From assembly GCF_002272245.1 (NCBI RefSeq), contig NZ_NPDD01000011.1:1-64000 (forward strand): DNA of 64,000 bases, given 5' to 3'. The DNA is from Bacillus sp. 7884-1. GTDB taxonomy: Bacteria > Bacillota > Bacilli > Bacillales > Cytobacillaceae. The notes under the pieces are model-generated. The model was not told where the DNA came from, did no database searches, and saw only the letters and a list, made by a program, of their open reading frames with translations. The position numbers and the translations under genes are program-made. Of this stretch, positions 24,656 through 33,985 are shown one piece after another (position 1 is the first letter of the stretch; every line of letters starts with the position of its first letter).

Positions 24656-25867
24656 TTAGTTATTAGAATATAGCTCTTCGGCACGATTTTTCTTCAGTTC
24701 CAATGAGTTCATGAACCGTTCGATGCGTTTTACCGCTTCTTGAAGCTGTTCCAAAGAAGTGGCATAGGAGCATCTTACATAGCCTTCGCCGCTCTCGCCA
24801 AAGGCGCTTCCTGGCACGACGGCTACCTTTTCAGCTAGTAAAAGCTCTTCTGCAAATTGTTCTGAGGTCATGCCGGTACCTTTAATAGAAGGAAAGACAT
24901 AGAATGCACCGCCTGGAGTATGGCATTCCAACCCGATGTTGTTTAATGATTGGACAATGTAATTCCGTCTTCTGCGGTAGCTTCTTCTCATACTTTCTAC
25001 TTCGTGATACGTATTTCGTAACGCCTCAATGGCACCATGCTGAAGCATATGTGGTGCGCACATGGTTGTATATTGTAAAATTTTTACCATTTGTTCTGTA
25101 AATGATGATGGGGCAGCTAAGAAACCCAGCCGCCAGCCGGTCATCGCAAATCCTTTCGAGAAGCCGTTGATTAAAATGGTTCGTTCGTACATACCTTCAA
25201 TGGAGGCGAAGCTAGTATATTCTTCATCATAGGTTAATTCTGCATAGATTTCATCAGAAACGACTAGCAGGTCATGCTTTTCGATAACAGCAGCAATTTT
25301 TGTAAGTTCTTCCTTGTTCAAATAGGTACCAGTCGGATTATTTGGAGAACACAACAGGATTGCTTTCGTTCGACTGGTAATTGCGTTTTCGATTTGCTCC
25401 GGTGTCAGCTTAAAACCATTGCTGTGGTGTGTTGAAACCGGAATCGGTTTTCCACCTGCCAAGGTGACTAAAGGTGCATAAGAAACGAAAGCAGGTTCAA
25501 TAATTAATACTTCGTCTCCTGGGTTTAATATCGCACGGAAGGTTAGGTCAATCGCCTGGCTTGCACCCGCGGTCACGATTACTTGGTCGACAGGATTGTA
25601 CTGCACACCAAATCGCCTATATAAGTAGGCTGATATTTCCTGTCTTAGTTCTAGTAAACCGGGATTGGCCGTATAGGAAGTATAGCCTTCTTCTAAAGAG
25701 AGGATGGCTGCTTCCCGAATGCTCCACGGGGTAATAAAGTCCGGCTCGCCGACACCCAAAGATACGACTCCCTTAATGGAAGCTGCCAGGTCAAAAAACT
25801 TCCGTATTCCAGATGGTTTGAGTTCTTTCACCATTTCCGATAAATAGTGTTGATGTTCTTTCATCAT
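24656..25867 (-). CDS. yugH: Class I/II PLP aminotransferase (YugH type)
   Basis: A 403-residue fold-type I aminotransferase. SLGVGEPDF near residue 37, SPNNPTG near 175 and the PLP lysine in NGFSKGFAMTGWRLG near 235 are all present, as is the substrate-carboxylate arginine in GYVRCSYA. It overlaps the Lrp/AsnC gene by 4 bp (ATGATG), the order of yugG-yugH in B. subtilis. It probably transaminates aromatic or branched amino acids or aspartate; the exact substrate is uncertain. Confidence 0.93.
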   Translation of the reverse strand: MMKEHQHYLSEMVKELKPSGIRKFFDLAASIKGVVSLGVGEPDFITPWSIREAAILSLEEGYTSYTANPGLLELRQEISAYLYRRFGVQYNPVDQVIVTAGASQAIDLTFRAILNPGDEVLIIEPAFVSYAPLVTLAGGKPIPVSTHHSNGFKLTPEQIENAITSRTKAILLCSPNNPTGTYLNKEELTKIAAVIEKHDLLVVSDEIYAELTYDEEYTSFASIEGMYERTILINGFSKGFAMTGWRLGFLAAPSSFTEQMVKILQYTTMCAPHMLQHGAIEALRNTYHEVESMRRSYRRRRNYIVQSLNNIGLECHTPGGAFYVFPSIKGTGMTSEQFAEELLLAEKVAVVPGSAFGESGEGYVRCSYATSLEQLQEAVKRIERFMNSLELKKNRAEELYSNN

Positions 25868-26367
25868 GGTGAAACCACCATCCGGTGGTCTTTGTCATTG
25901 CTTTCGCCAAAGATGACGCCATCATGTTTGTATTTTTTCAACATGAAATGCGTGGTGGTAGAAATAACATTATCGATCGTTGACAGCTTTTCGGATACAA
26001 AGCTAGCGATTTCACCCATTGTTTTTCCTTCAATGGTAATCGATAAATCATAGGCTCCGGACATAAGATAGAGAGAGGTCACCTCAGGAAAGCGGTAAAT
26101 TCTTTCCGCTACTTCATCGAAACCAACCCCTCGTTTAGGTGTCACCTTAACATCAATCATCGCAACAATGTTTTCCTTGCCAGCCACCTTACTCCAATCA
26201 ATCAAAGCCGGATAACTCACAATGATCTTCTCATCCTCTAACTTCTTAATGACCGCCGTAACATCCTCCACACTCGAATTCACCATCAACGCAATATCAT
26301 TTACAGAAATCCTATGATTCTCCTCGAGAATCGATAGTACCTCTAACTCCTCACCAGACAACCTCAT
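25864..26367 (-). CDS. yugG: Lrp/AsnC-family transcription regulator (YugG type)
   Basis: A 167-residue regulator. The N-terminal winged HTH (about residues 1-60: VLSILEENHRISVNDIALMV) precedes a RAM ligand-binding domain (about 75-150). It is a feast/famine regulator that senses amino acids. It overlaps the aminotransferase gene and probably controls it. AGGAGG lies upstream of ATG 26367. Gene order matches B. subtilis yugG-yugH. Confidence 0.92.
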   Translation of the reverse strand: MRLSGEELEVLSILEENHRISVNDIALMVNSSVEDVTAVIKKLEDEKIIVSYPALIDWSKVAGKENIVAMIDVKVTPKRGVGFDEVAERIYRFPEVTSLYLMSGAYDLSITIEGKTMGEIASFVSEKLSTIDNVISTTTHFMLKKYKHDGVIFGESNDKDHRMVVSP

Positions 26368-26449
26368 ACAATATCCTCCTCAAAACGTTCAAATTTAATA
26401 TTACTATAATACAGCATAGTTAGAATAAATAAAATATTTTCTGTGTTAC

Positions 26450-26496
26450 GGTGCCTGTCACCGCTCGTGGACACTGTCCACCTGAGGCATACAGTA
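26450..26496 (+). repeat. REP-like element, copy 1
   Basis: Core GGTGCCTGTCACC (26450-26462), then the hairpin GTGGACACTGTCCAC (26467-26481), then CTGAGGCATACAGT. It lies directly upstream of the interrupted lipoprotein gene. Confidence 0.85.
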
Positions 26497-26619
26497 ATGG
26501 TCATGTTTGTTTCTTCCAAAATGCAGAATAGTTGGTTTTGTCCACTGAATAGAATAAATGATGGTGGAGCGTTACACCTCCGTGAGTGGTTTTTTATTGA
26601 TAAAATTGGGGTGGATTCG

Positions 26620-27243
26620 ATGAAAAATTACTTCCATATCATTTTTCTCATAATAATATTCCTACTCTTAGCTGGATGCAGTAAGAATGAAGATGAGATT
26701 GGATCAGAGGGTAGCAGTGGACCTCCTTTGTCTGCGGTTAACAATTCTAATGATCAACCAAAGGTGGAAGATCCTACAAAGATTCCTGTGATTGAAGTTC
26801 CTAGGGGTGAAGGGACCGGATAAGGGGGGCCATTTTCTCAAGGGGACAATTCAAGTGGTTTAGATGAGGCTGCTGATCAGAATACTGTAATCTTTCTGAT
26901 GGAAGAGTATCTTGTGAACTTTGAAAAGGCAGTTAATGATGGAGCATTCGTCTATATTTCACATTTACTTGATCCTGAAAGTCAGTTGTACGAGGAGCAA
27001 GTCGATTATGTGATAGACATGTATGAAAGGCAAATCACAGAGCAAATCATCCATTACCAAATTGGAACCCCGGTTAAATCAGGAGAAGATACCTACGAAG
27101 TCACCGTCCAAGAGACTTATTCCATCCACTATGGAAGAGAAGGAAGAGAAGAAATCAAGAACTTCAGGAACACCTACACCGTGGTACGGTTTGATGCCTC
27201 CGTATGGCTGATTCATGATTTAATCGTTGACGTCGTAGAGTAG
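26620..27243 (+). pseudogene. Lipoprotein with TcaA/NTF2-like C-terminal domain, interrupted by an in-frame TAA
   Basis: ATG 26620 follows GGGGTGG and starts a lipoprotein signal (lipobox LLLAGCS). The frame runs for 67 codons to TAA at 26821-26823, then continues in the same frame (GGPFSQGDNSSGLDEAADQN) into EEYLVNFEKAVNDGAF, ESQLYEEQVDYVIDMYE and VRFDASVWLIHDL, to the stop at 27243. The second part resembles the TcaA C-terminal NTF2-like domain. CAA to TAA (Gln to stop) would explain the break. If no read-through occurs, only the lipidated N-terminal stub is made. REP-like copies lie on both sides of the gene. Confidence 0.8.
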
Positions 27244-27260
27244 ATGGCGCTGACGAAGAT

Positions 27261-27321
27261 GGTGCCTGTCACCATGCGTGGACAAATCGCCGCTTTTGTC
27301 CATGTGAGGTGGACAGTAATG
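27261..27321 (+). repeat. REP-like element, copy 2 (long-hairpin type)
   Basis: Core GGTGCCTGTCACC (27261-27273). The second arm is a longer hairpin, GTGGACAAA pairing with TTTTGTCCA around a 6-base loop, then GAGGTGGACAGTAATG. Confidence 0.85.
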
Positions 27322-27402
27322 TGAATTATTCTTAATTACTAAAAGGTTTTTGGCATATACATGTGCTGAGCCAAAATTCCTTTTGTCTATCAATCTGTCT
27401 GC

Positions 27403-27825
27403 CTAATTATCAAAATTGATTTGTTTGGATTGTTTTGCTCTGATAATGGTTGCCATTCCTAAAGCAGCCAAGATACCGATAAGATCAATTCCTATATCAA
27501 ACAATCTGCCGCCTCGACTAAAATATAATTGAAGAAATTCGGTTAAAGCGGCAAACGAGGCAGTCATAATCAGGATGATTGGTATAGATCTAAATTTCAT
27601 CAACACTAGCACAGTAAGAATTTGAAAAGCGGCTATATGCCCAAGTTTTTGAAATAGCAAGCTTTTACTAATGTTAGAAGGGAAAGGGGAAAGGAATTCA
27701 GAAAACACCGGCTGTCCATTCAAACGAAAGCTCAGCACACCAAAGTGGATTAAATCATGAAAGCTGGCGGTACAAGTAAAGATCAAAATGACCACACACC
27801 AAACGAAAATAACCAAACTTCGCAT
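27403..27825 (-). CDS. VanZ-family membrane protein
   Basis: A 140-residue membrane protein from ATG 27825, which has AAAGGGG upstream; the extra 17 residues of the longer frame are polar. There are four hydrophobic helices. The VanZ signature is in the third and fourth helices: LTEFLQLYFSRGGRLFDIGIDLIG. VanZ confers low-level teicoplanin resistance in enterococci, but most members have unknown roles. Its terminator is not obvious. Confidence 0.87.
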   Translation of the reverse strand: MRSLVIFVWCVVILIFTCTASFHDLIHFGVLSFRLNGQPVFSEFLSPFPSNISKSLLFQKLGHIAAFQILTVLVLMKFRSIPIILIMTASFAALTEFLQLYFSRGGRLFDIGIDLIGILAALGMATIIRAKQSKQINFDN

Positions 27826-27908
27826 ATTATTCAATCCCCTTTTAACCTCAGTTTTGGCGGTAACAGGAGGATTCATACATAAATGAATGTATAAATGGTA
27901 TAATTTGC

Positions 27909-27927
27909 ATAAATGGTGACAGGCACC
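27909..27927 (-). repeat. REP-like element, copy 3 (short)
   Basis: The reverse core GGTGACAGGCACC (27915-27927) is preceded by ATAAAT, the flank shared with copies 8, 9 and 12. It falls just before the GNAT gene and generates a false N-terminal extension of that frame. Confidence 0.75.
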
Positions 27928-27954
27928 ACTGCTGCACCACTAGGGGGACCAAAA

Positions 27955-28848
27955 ATGAATGTTGTAGCGTTAGAACAAGAGAGGGTTCATGACTTTGTTG
28001 CTTATTGTCAGAAGCATCGGATGGAGTTGGATGACTCTTATTTGTATGATTTTGAATTAAGAGATTTTCAGGTTAGTGAGGAAGCCCCTACATATATTCT
28101 TACAAATCAACAGGGGGATATCATAGGAGCTGTATCGCTGGTTATGGATGAATATCATAAACGTGGTAAAAGAGCACGTTTTCGGATCTTTCATTCAGAA
28201 ATCAATGACATTCAATGCTATCAGCAGCTGCTACAGGCAGTTTTAAAACATACGACAGACCTAGATAAGGTTTTTCTGTTTATTCCAGTTACTAATAGAC
28301 TATTGATAGAAATAATTGAGGGATTGAAATTTACTTTGGAAAGATATGCGTTTCTCCTTGTGAGGGAGGACCTAAATGTACCTGAACTCAAGCTACCAGA
28401 GGGTTATGAACTAAGATCTTTTCAGCGGGGACAGGATGAGGGGAATTGGTCAAAGGTACGAAATGCAGCATTTGCAACGCTTAAAGGCAGTGAAACTCCA
28501 ATTACAACGGAGGGTGTGACAAAGCTGTTAAACGATGATGATTACCTTGAAGGCGGTATGATCCTCCTTTTCCATCAGGGGAAACCTGTAGGAGTGATTA
28601 GAGGAGCAGATGATGAGTATGAAAATGACCCTATCATGAATATAGGACCGGTTGCAGTCATCCCTGAGTACCAGGGGAAGGGTATAGGAAGAATTCTGCT
28701 GAGGGCTGCTTTACAGTTTGCCAAAGAAAAAGGGTATAAACGAACGATCCTTAGTGTGAACGGGGAGAATGAGCGGGCACAGGCATTATATATTCAAGAA
28801 GGCTTTAAACAGGTGGAGGCCGTTGTCTGTTACCAATATTTTTTATAA
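27955..28848 (+). CDS. GNAT-family N-acetyltransferase
   Basis: A 297-residue protein from ATG 27955, behind AGGGGG; an earlier in-frame ATG at 27913 would translate part of a REP-like repeat. The N-terminal half (about 1-140) looks like a degenerate GNAT fold. The C-terminal half has the acetyl-CoA motif VAVIPEYQGKGIGRILLRAA, followed by ENERAQALYIQEGFK. The substrate is unknown. It is followed by a long hairpin terminator. Confidence 0.88.
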   Translation: MNVVALEQERVHDFVAYCQKHRMELDDSYLYDFELRDFQVSEEAPTYILTNQQGDIIGAVSLVMDEYHKRGKRARFRIFHSEINDIQCYQQLLQAVLKHTTDLDKVFLFIPVTNRLLIEIIEGLKFTLERYAFLLVREDLNVPELKLPEGYELRSFQRGQDEGNWSKVRNAAFATLKGSETPITTEGVTKLLNDDDYLEGGMILLFHQGKPVGVIRGADDEYENDPIMNIGPVAVIPEYQGKGIGRILLRAALQFAKEKGYKRTILSVNGENERAQALYIQEGFKQVEAVVCYQYFL

Positions 28849-28862
28849 ATCACCAATGTGCG

Positions 28863-28909
28863 AAATAGGGGTTTTTTCTAATGAAATAGTTAGAAAAATG
28901 CCTATTTTT
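28863..28909 (+). terminator. Terminator of the GNAT gene
   Basis: A long hairpin: AAATAGG and TTTTTTCTAA pair with TTAGAAAAA and CCTATTT, then TTG. About 15 pairs with small interruptions. Confidence 0.75.
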
Positions 28910-29025
28910 GTTCTAAGTATCATTTTTCTAGTAAATCCAATTTATTCCTATTTTTATTTATTTATTTTATAAAGTTCCATATAAGCTAAAGTTCCATATG
29001 CTTTATTAATAAGGGGTGAAATGTA

Positions 29026-29319
29026 ATGAAAAAAGACCAATTTGATGCAGAAACACTAAAGCACATTAGGAGCCGACTGGATACTGTTTATGCAATTGCC
29101 AAGAAAAATTACAATGACAACCCTGAATTGATGGACACAATCGAGAGTTTAGCTCAAATAGCCATTATGTTTACGAATATTAAACTGCAAGAGGTTAATG
29201 ATCAGGACGAAACCGCTAGCCCTCAGGGGTACATCCTTTCAAAATTGTCACACTCGTATTCTAGAATGACAGAGTATGAAAAACAAAAAGTAAAAGACTT
29301 TCCAAAATGGAAACTGTAA
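29026..29319 (+). CDS. Hypothetical helical protein, 97 residues
   Basis: Not recognised. It is charged, helical and cytoplasmic, with LKHIRSRLDTVYAIAKKNY and LMDTIESLAQIAIMFTNIK, probably a small helical bundle. AAGGGGTG lies before ATG 29026, and a strong terminator follows, so it is a real monocistronic gene. Confidence 0.7.
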   Translation: MKKDQFDAETLKHIRSRLDTVYAIAKKNYNDNPELMDTIESLAQIAIMFTNIKLQEVNDQDETASPQGYILSKLSHSYSRMTEYEKQKVKDFPKWKL

Positions 29320-29346
29320 ACTGCCTGTTGAAGCAGGCACAGCCAA

Positions 29347-29378
29347 AGAGAAGTGCAAACTGCACTTCTCTATATTTT
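29347..29378 (+). terminator. Terminator of the 97-residue gene
   Basis: A perfect 11-bp stem AGAGAAGTGCA/TGCACTTCTCT with an AAC loop and an ATATTTTT tail. Confidence 0.88.
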
Positions 29379-29399
29379 TGTGCCGAAAACTACTCCAGC

Positions 29400-29451
29400 C
29401 CCCAAATGTCCACCCCAGGAGGACATTTGTACATTAGTGGTGACAGGCACC
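29400..29451 (-). repeat. REP-like element, copy 4
   Basis: The reverse core GGTGACAGGCACC (29439-29451) is preceded by AAATGTCC and GGACATTT, a diverged version of the hairpin arm. It lies upstream of the RND pump gene. Confidence 0.75.
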
Positions 29452-29542
29452 GAAAAGGGCATCGAAAAATGTTTATTTTAGTAAGGTTGGAAAATAATGA
29501 TAGGTGTAGATGATTTTTTTCTTGCTGTAAGGGGGCGTTTGG

Positions 29543-32500
29543 ATGTGGATTAGTGATTTTTCGATTAGGCGGCCGATTTTTACTCTTGTTACGATGTTTT
29601 TTGTTTTGATTATGGGAGGTGTTTCCCTTTTTAATATACCGATGAAGCTGATTCCGGAGATTAATCCACCGGTAGGAGTGGTCGTTACGACATATCCTGG
29701 TGCTAGTCCTGAGGAGGTTGTTGAGAAGGTAACGAAGCCTTTAGAAGAGAATCTTGCCACGCTGCCTGGGATTAAAACCATGACCTCCACCTCCCAGGAA
29801 GGTGCGAATTTTATTTTAATGCAATTTTCCTGGGCGACGGATATCGATGAAATTCAAAATGAGGTTCTTCAGCGCCTTGATATGACTCCGCTTTCTGATG
29901 ATGTTGGCAAACCGCGTTTCCTTAAGTTTGACCCTGCCATGTTTCCGATTATCCAGCTTTCACTGCATTCCGAAAAGGATGAGACGTCTTTAAGGGAGCT
30001 AGCGGAACAATTGAAAATTGAGCTAACCAAGGTTGTTGGTGTGGCGAGTGTTAACCTTTCAGGTACCTCCGCCCAAGAGGTAAGAGTTGAACTGGATCAA
30101 GAAAAGCTGAAGAGACTTCAACTAAGTCAATCTGATATGGTTGACCTCATCAAAGCCAATCATATTTCAATGCCGGGTGATACGATTTTAACAGAAGGGA
30201 AGGAGCTTACTACCAGAATCCTCAGCTCCATTCATTCTCTTGAAACCCTTAAGGGCCTTACCGTAAGCGTTAATCCATTAACGGGTGAAAAAATAAAGCT
30301 TCAAGATATCAGCACTGTAGAATTAACGAAACTGGATGACCATACGATTACGAGGATGAATCAAAAACCATCGGTGCTAATCAGTGTGCTGCAACAATCT
30401 GATTCCAATACTGCTGCGGTATCAAAGGAGTTTCTTAAACAGCTGGACAAGCTCTTGGAAAAAGAAAAGTATAAAGGGATTGAATCTGAAATACTTTTTG
30501 ACCAAGGGGAGTTTATCCAGATGGCCATCGGAAATATATCTACTTCTCTGCTTGTTGGCGGGGTATTGGCGATGGCGGTGTTGTTCTTATTTTTAAAAAA
30601 TATAAAAAGCCCGCTTATTATCGGGATTGCGATTCCGTACTCGGTTATTGTTACCTTTGTTCTTATGTATTTTGCAGAGTTCACCTTAAACATTATGACA
30701 CTGGGCGGGCTAGCCCTCGGAATCGGAATGCTCGTCGATAATTCGATTGTAGTTATTGAAAATATTTACCGGCATCTCTCGATGGGAAAAGAACCGAAAG
30801 AGGCAGCAAAGGACGGAACGAAAGAAGTGGGAACGGCCATCATCGCTTCGACTTTAACCACAGTATCCGTTTTTATTCCTGTGGTCTTTATTACCGGATT
30901 GATTGGAGAGATGTTTTCCGAATTCGCATTGACAATTTCCTTTAGTTTATTTGCGTCACTGGTGGTGGCATTGACAGTGGTGCCGATGCTTGCGAGCAGG
31001 TTGTTAAAAGCACCAAAAAGGAGTTCTCTGAACAGGAGGCATAAAAATAGCTGGATAAAAAGACTAGATAAAGCTGTTCGCTGGTCGCTTCAGCACCGTG
31101 GCGCCGTGGTCATCATCACCACCGTCTGTCTGGGTATTAGCATTTTTGGCTTGACGACAGTAGGAACACAATTTTTGCCGAGCACAGATGAGGGATTCTT
31201 TAGTGTTCGGATTAAACTGGAAAATGGAGCCGCATTAACAGAAACCGAAAAGGTTGTTGCTGCCCTTGAGGACCAATTGAAAAAGGAACAAGAGGTCGAT
31301 ACCTTTGTAAGTTTAATTGGCACCACTCAAGAAGGGACCTTCAGAGGAACAACAAATGCCAATGAGGGTGAGCTTTATATTAAAATGGAGGAATTGGAGA
31401 AGCGTGAACGGACGACCTTCAAATTTGTTGATGATGTAATGGATAAGTTAGTGAAGGTGGCCGTGGAAGCCAATCCGACTGCGGAGTTATCCTTTATTAT
31501 GCAGTCCTTAACGGGATCTAGTCCGCACACCCTTTCTTTTAGTGTCAGAGATACGAATCCAGAAAGGCTAAACCAGTCTGTCGATACAATTTTTAATCGG
31601 TTGAAAAATTTAAAAGAAGTGAATGAATTAACCACGGATTTGATGGAAAGAGTGGATGAAATTCAGATAAGTGTTGACCGCGAAGCAGCATTGAGACATG
31701 GGTTAGTTCCTGCCCAGATTGCGATGATTGTGAATGATGTGACCCGTGGTTCAAGGGCAGCGCAGATGGTTTCGCAGGCCGGTGAAATTCACAATATAGT
31801 TGTTCAGTACGACCGAAAGATTACAAGTAATCTAGAACACCTCAAAGGTCTCCTTGTGAAAAAGCCAAATGGAGGACATGTGACTTTGGGGGAGGTTTCA
31901 AAGATTGAAGTGAAAAGCGGGCCTGTTGATATTCAAAGAATCAACCAGCAGGGTGCGGTGCAGTTTACCTTGAAATACAAAACAACCACTAATTTAGGGG
32001 CAATATCAAAGAAGGTCGAGCAGGAGATTGACTCCCTTCAAGTTCCTGAGGAGTCAGAGATTGTTTTTAGTGGTGAGAAAGAATTGCATGATTCGTCCAT
32101 TGATGAGTTGATCCTTGCGCTTATTCTTGCGGTGGTGTTTATCTATCTCGTAATGGCTGCACAATTTGAATCCCTAAAATATCCGTTTGTAATTATGTTT
32201 AGCGTGCCATTAATGGTGATTGGAGTAGCACTCGCCTTGACTAGCACAATGAGTCCTATTAGTCTGACCGTCATTATTGGCGTCATTGTCCTTGCCGGTA
32301 TTGTCGTCAATAATGCGATTGTCATCGTCGACTTTATCAATCAGAAAAGAGAAGGCGGAATGGTCTCTTATGACGCCATTGTAGAATCCGTAAAAGACCG
32401 GGCAAGACCAATCTTTATGACATCCCTCACCACTATCCTAGGACTCATCCCACTCGCCCTCGGAATCGGCGAAGGAACCGAAATCAACCAGCCGATGGGA

Positions 32501-32590
32501 ATAACTGTCATAGGAGGAATGATAAGCAGCACACTATTAACCCTGTTCGTCATCCCTGTCATGTATAGCATTATTGATCGTGGGAAATAA
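29543..32590 (+). CDS. swrC: RND-family efflux transporter (SwrC/AcrB type)
   Basis: A 1015-residue inner-membrane proton-driven pump. The N-terminus DFSIRRPIFTLVTMFFVL, the porter domain repeats, and the two membrane halves are present. Helix 4 carries GLALGIGMLVDNSIVVIENI with the proton-relay aspartate; the second half has GVIVLAGIVVNNAIVIVDFI. In B. subtilis SwrC exports surfactin and affects swarming; here the substrate is inferred only from family. There is no membrane-fusion partner beside it, as usual in Gram-positives. AAGGGGG lies before ATG 29543. Confidence 0.93.
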   Translation: MWISDFSIRRPIFTLVTMFFVLIMGGVSLFNIPMKLIPEINPPVGVVVTTYPGASPEEVVEKVTKPLEENLATLPGIKTMTSTSQEGANFILMQFSWATDIDEIQNEVLQRLDMTPLSDDVGKPRFLKFDPAMFPIIQLSLHSEKDETSLRELAEQLKIELTKVVGVASVNLSGTSAQEVRVELDQEKLKRLQLSQSDMVDLIKANHISMPGDTILTEGKELTTRILSSIHSLETLKGLTVSVNPLTGEKIKLQDISTVELTKLDDHTITRMNQKPSVLISVLQQSDSNTAAVSKEFLKQLDKLLEKEKYKGIESEILFDQGEFIQMAIGNISTSLLVGGVLAMAVLFLFLKNIKSPLIIGIAIPYSVIVTFVLMYFAEFTLNIMTLGGLALGIGMLVDNSIVVIENIYRHLSMGKEPKEAAKDGTKEVGTAIIASTLTTVSVFIPVVFITGLIGEMFSEFALTISFSLFASLVVALTVVPMLASRLLKAPKRSSLNRRHKNSWIKRLDKAVRWSLQHRGAVVIITTVCLGISIFGLTTVGTQFLPSTDEGFFSVRIKLENGAALTETEKVVAALEDQLKKEQEVDTFVSLIGTTQEGTFRGTTNANEGELYIKMEELEKRERTTFKFVDDVMDKLVKVAVEANPTAELSFIMQSLTGSSPHTLSFSVRDTNPERLNQSVDTIFNRLKNLKEVNELTTDLMERVDEIQISVDREAALRHGLVPAQIAMIVNDVTRGSRAAQMVSQAGEIHNIVVQYDRKITSNLEHLKGLLVKKPNGGHVTLGEVSKIEVKSGPVDIQRINQQGAVQFTLKYKTTTNLGAISKKVEQEIDSLQVPEESEIVFSGEKELHDSSIDELILALILAVVFIYLVMAAQFESLKYPFVIMFSVPLMVIGVALALTSTMSPISLTVIIGVIVLAGIVVNNAIVIVDFINQKREGGMVSYDAIVESVKDRARPIFMTSLTTILGLIPLALGIGEGTEINQPMGITVIGGMISSTLLTLFVIPVMYSIIDRGK

Positions 32591-32609
32591 GTGAGGGATG
32601 TTGGGAAAT

Positions 32610-32702
32610 GGTGCCTGTCACCAAAGTGACACCAAAAAGGTGTTCACCAAAGTGACACCAAAAAGGTGTTCACCGATCGTGGACACTTTCCACCTAAGGC
32701 CG
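32610..32702 (+). repeat. REP-like element, copy 5, with internal tandem duplication
   Basis: Core GGTGCCTGTCACC (32610-32622) is followed by two exact 26-bp copies (32623-32648 and 32649-32674) containing AAAGTGACACC and GGTGTTCACC. After these come GATCGTGGACACTTTCCACC and AAGGCCGACA. Confidence 0.88.
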
Positions 32703-32955
32703 ACACTCCCGACAAAAAAACTTTATGTGCGTTTTTCGAGCTTTTTTTATCTTCCTCGACTTCATTCGGCTGTTAACGCTAATTGCAAAGGCAATACTGC
32801 AACATACAAGGAGTATTTACTGTTTGTAAGTGGATATTAAGGGAATTATAGGGGAAATTGTCTATCGATTACCGCTCTATAATGAAGGAAAACAAATCCT
32901 CAAGAAGGAATTAGTAATATGTTCGTTATTAGGAACATTGTGAGGTGTTAGTCTA
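32703..32955. other. Gene-free stretch
   Basis: About 250 bp between the repeat and the DUF5658 gene with no convincing ORF or hairpin. It holds only the upstream region of the next gene. Confidence 0.4.
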
Positions 32956-33252
32956 GTGGTTTTCCTCTTTCATTATTTATCGCTCTTAAATATTTTTGAT
33001 GCCTTCATTACATTCTTTGGATTGGAAAATTCATTTATACAAGAAATGAACCCATTAATGAGTAGAATATATGAAGCCAATCCGGCATTGTTTTTGATCA
33101 CTAAACTGACATTTTCGCTGTGCCTTTACATGTTTATTCTTTTTAAGAAAGTACCAAGCACCTCCCTTACAAAGGGACTCACTGTATTTGCCTCTAGCTT
33201 CTATACCTTGATATTTTTCCTGCATTGCTACTGGTTCGTCGCCCTCATTTAA
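32956..33252 (+). CDS. DUF5658-type small membrane protein
   Basis: A 98-residue protein with three hydrophobic helices. It has the pattern LNIFDAFITFFGLE followed by EMNPLMSRIY, typical of DUF5658 proteins as I recall them. The GTG start 32956 follows AGGTG. The function is unknown. It ends in a strong terminator shared with the sigma-factor remnant. Confidence 0.75.
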   Translation: MVFLFHYLSLLNIFDAFITFFGLENSFIQEMNPLMSRIYEANPALFLITKLTFSLCLYMFILFKKVPSTSLTKGLTVFASSFYTLIFFLHCYWFVALI

Positions 33253-33287
33253 AGGTGCCTTTCCTATTAAAATGGAAGGCACCTTTT
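33251..33287. terminator. Bidirectional terminator
   Basis: A perfect 14-bp stem AAAGGTGCCTTTCC/GGAAGGCACCTTTT with a 9-base loop, between the convergent DUF5658 and sigma genes. Confidence 0.88.
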
Positions 33288-33301
33288 AACTATGGTGTTT
33301 T

Positions 33302-33796
33302 CTAACGATGAGTCTCTATGACACCCTTCAATCTGTCGCGCGCTCCTTTACGCCATAGTTTAACAGCAGAAATAGATACATTTTCCTTATCGGCAATTTC
33401 TTTAATACTTAAGCTCCCAAGCACTGTTAGCATTAGCCATTTTCTTTGGTTGGTTGTCAGTGCTTGGTCTTGGCAATAGGATAATAGAATGTTTTCTTCC
33501 AGCGGACCGTCTGTATAATCGGTTGCTGCATTATCCCAAAATTCTTCTTTTAGTAAAATTGTCCTTTCAGATTCCACGGTTGCCTTCGTCAATTCCATTA
33601 ATAATTAGCCCTTTATATAGTGATAGGCGTTGGTGGAAAAGTTCCCTTTTGCTGGGTCAAACCGCTTACTTGCTTCCCATAGTGCGATAAGGGCATGCTG
33701 GTGAAATTCTTCTTTATTTTTGTAAATGTGAAGGGAATGGATGATTTGTTTAATCGTTGGTTTATATTGACTGACTAACTGTTCGAAGCTTTCCAA
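33302..33796 (-). pseudogene. Small sigma-70-family factor split by an in-frame TAA
   Basis: The first part (33796-33605) encodes a 63-residue sigma region 2 (FHQHALIALWEASKRFDPAK, then STNAYHYIKG). TAA at 33605-33607 ends it. The same frame continues as LLMELTKATVESERTILL into a region 4 helix-turn-helix (LTTNQRKWLMLTVLGSLSIK, EIADKENVSISAVKLWRKGA) to 33302. AAA to TAA would restore KGKLLMELTK, giving a 164-residue factor. An ATG at 33598 with a weak site AAGGG could start the second part alone. So this is either a nonsense-mutated gene or a two-polypeptide sigma factor, as in SigO-RsoA of B. subtilis. Confidence 0.8.
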
Positions 33797-33985
33797 GGAT
33801 AGTCCCTTTCAAAAAGCGCGCTTTTCCTTTTATTCCCGGGTACCTCTACCTTATAGGGATATGTAGGACGGAGCGAACAAGCTTAAATCAAAAACTCCGA
33901 GGAAATTGTCAGAACAATCACGTTTTACGCGATTAGTTAAATTTAGCAGGGGAATTTCGCTTTTTTTTGCATATTATCAGTTAAT

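Noticed and set aside
27913..27954. An in-frame ATG that would extend the GNAT protein by 14 residues
   Set aside because: It translates the reverse REP core; ATG 27955 has its own ribosome site and begins the conserved part.
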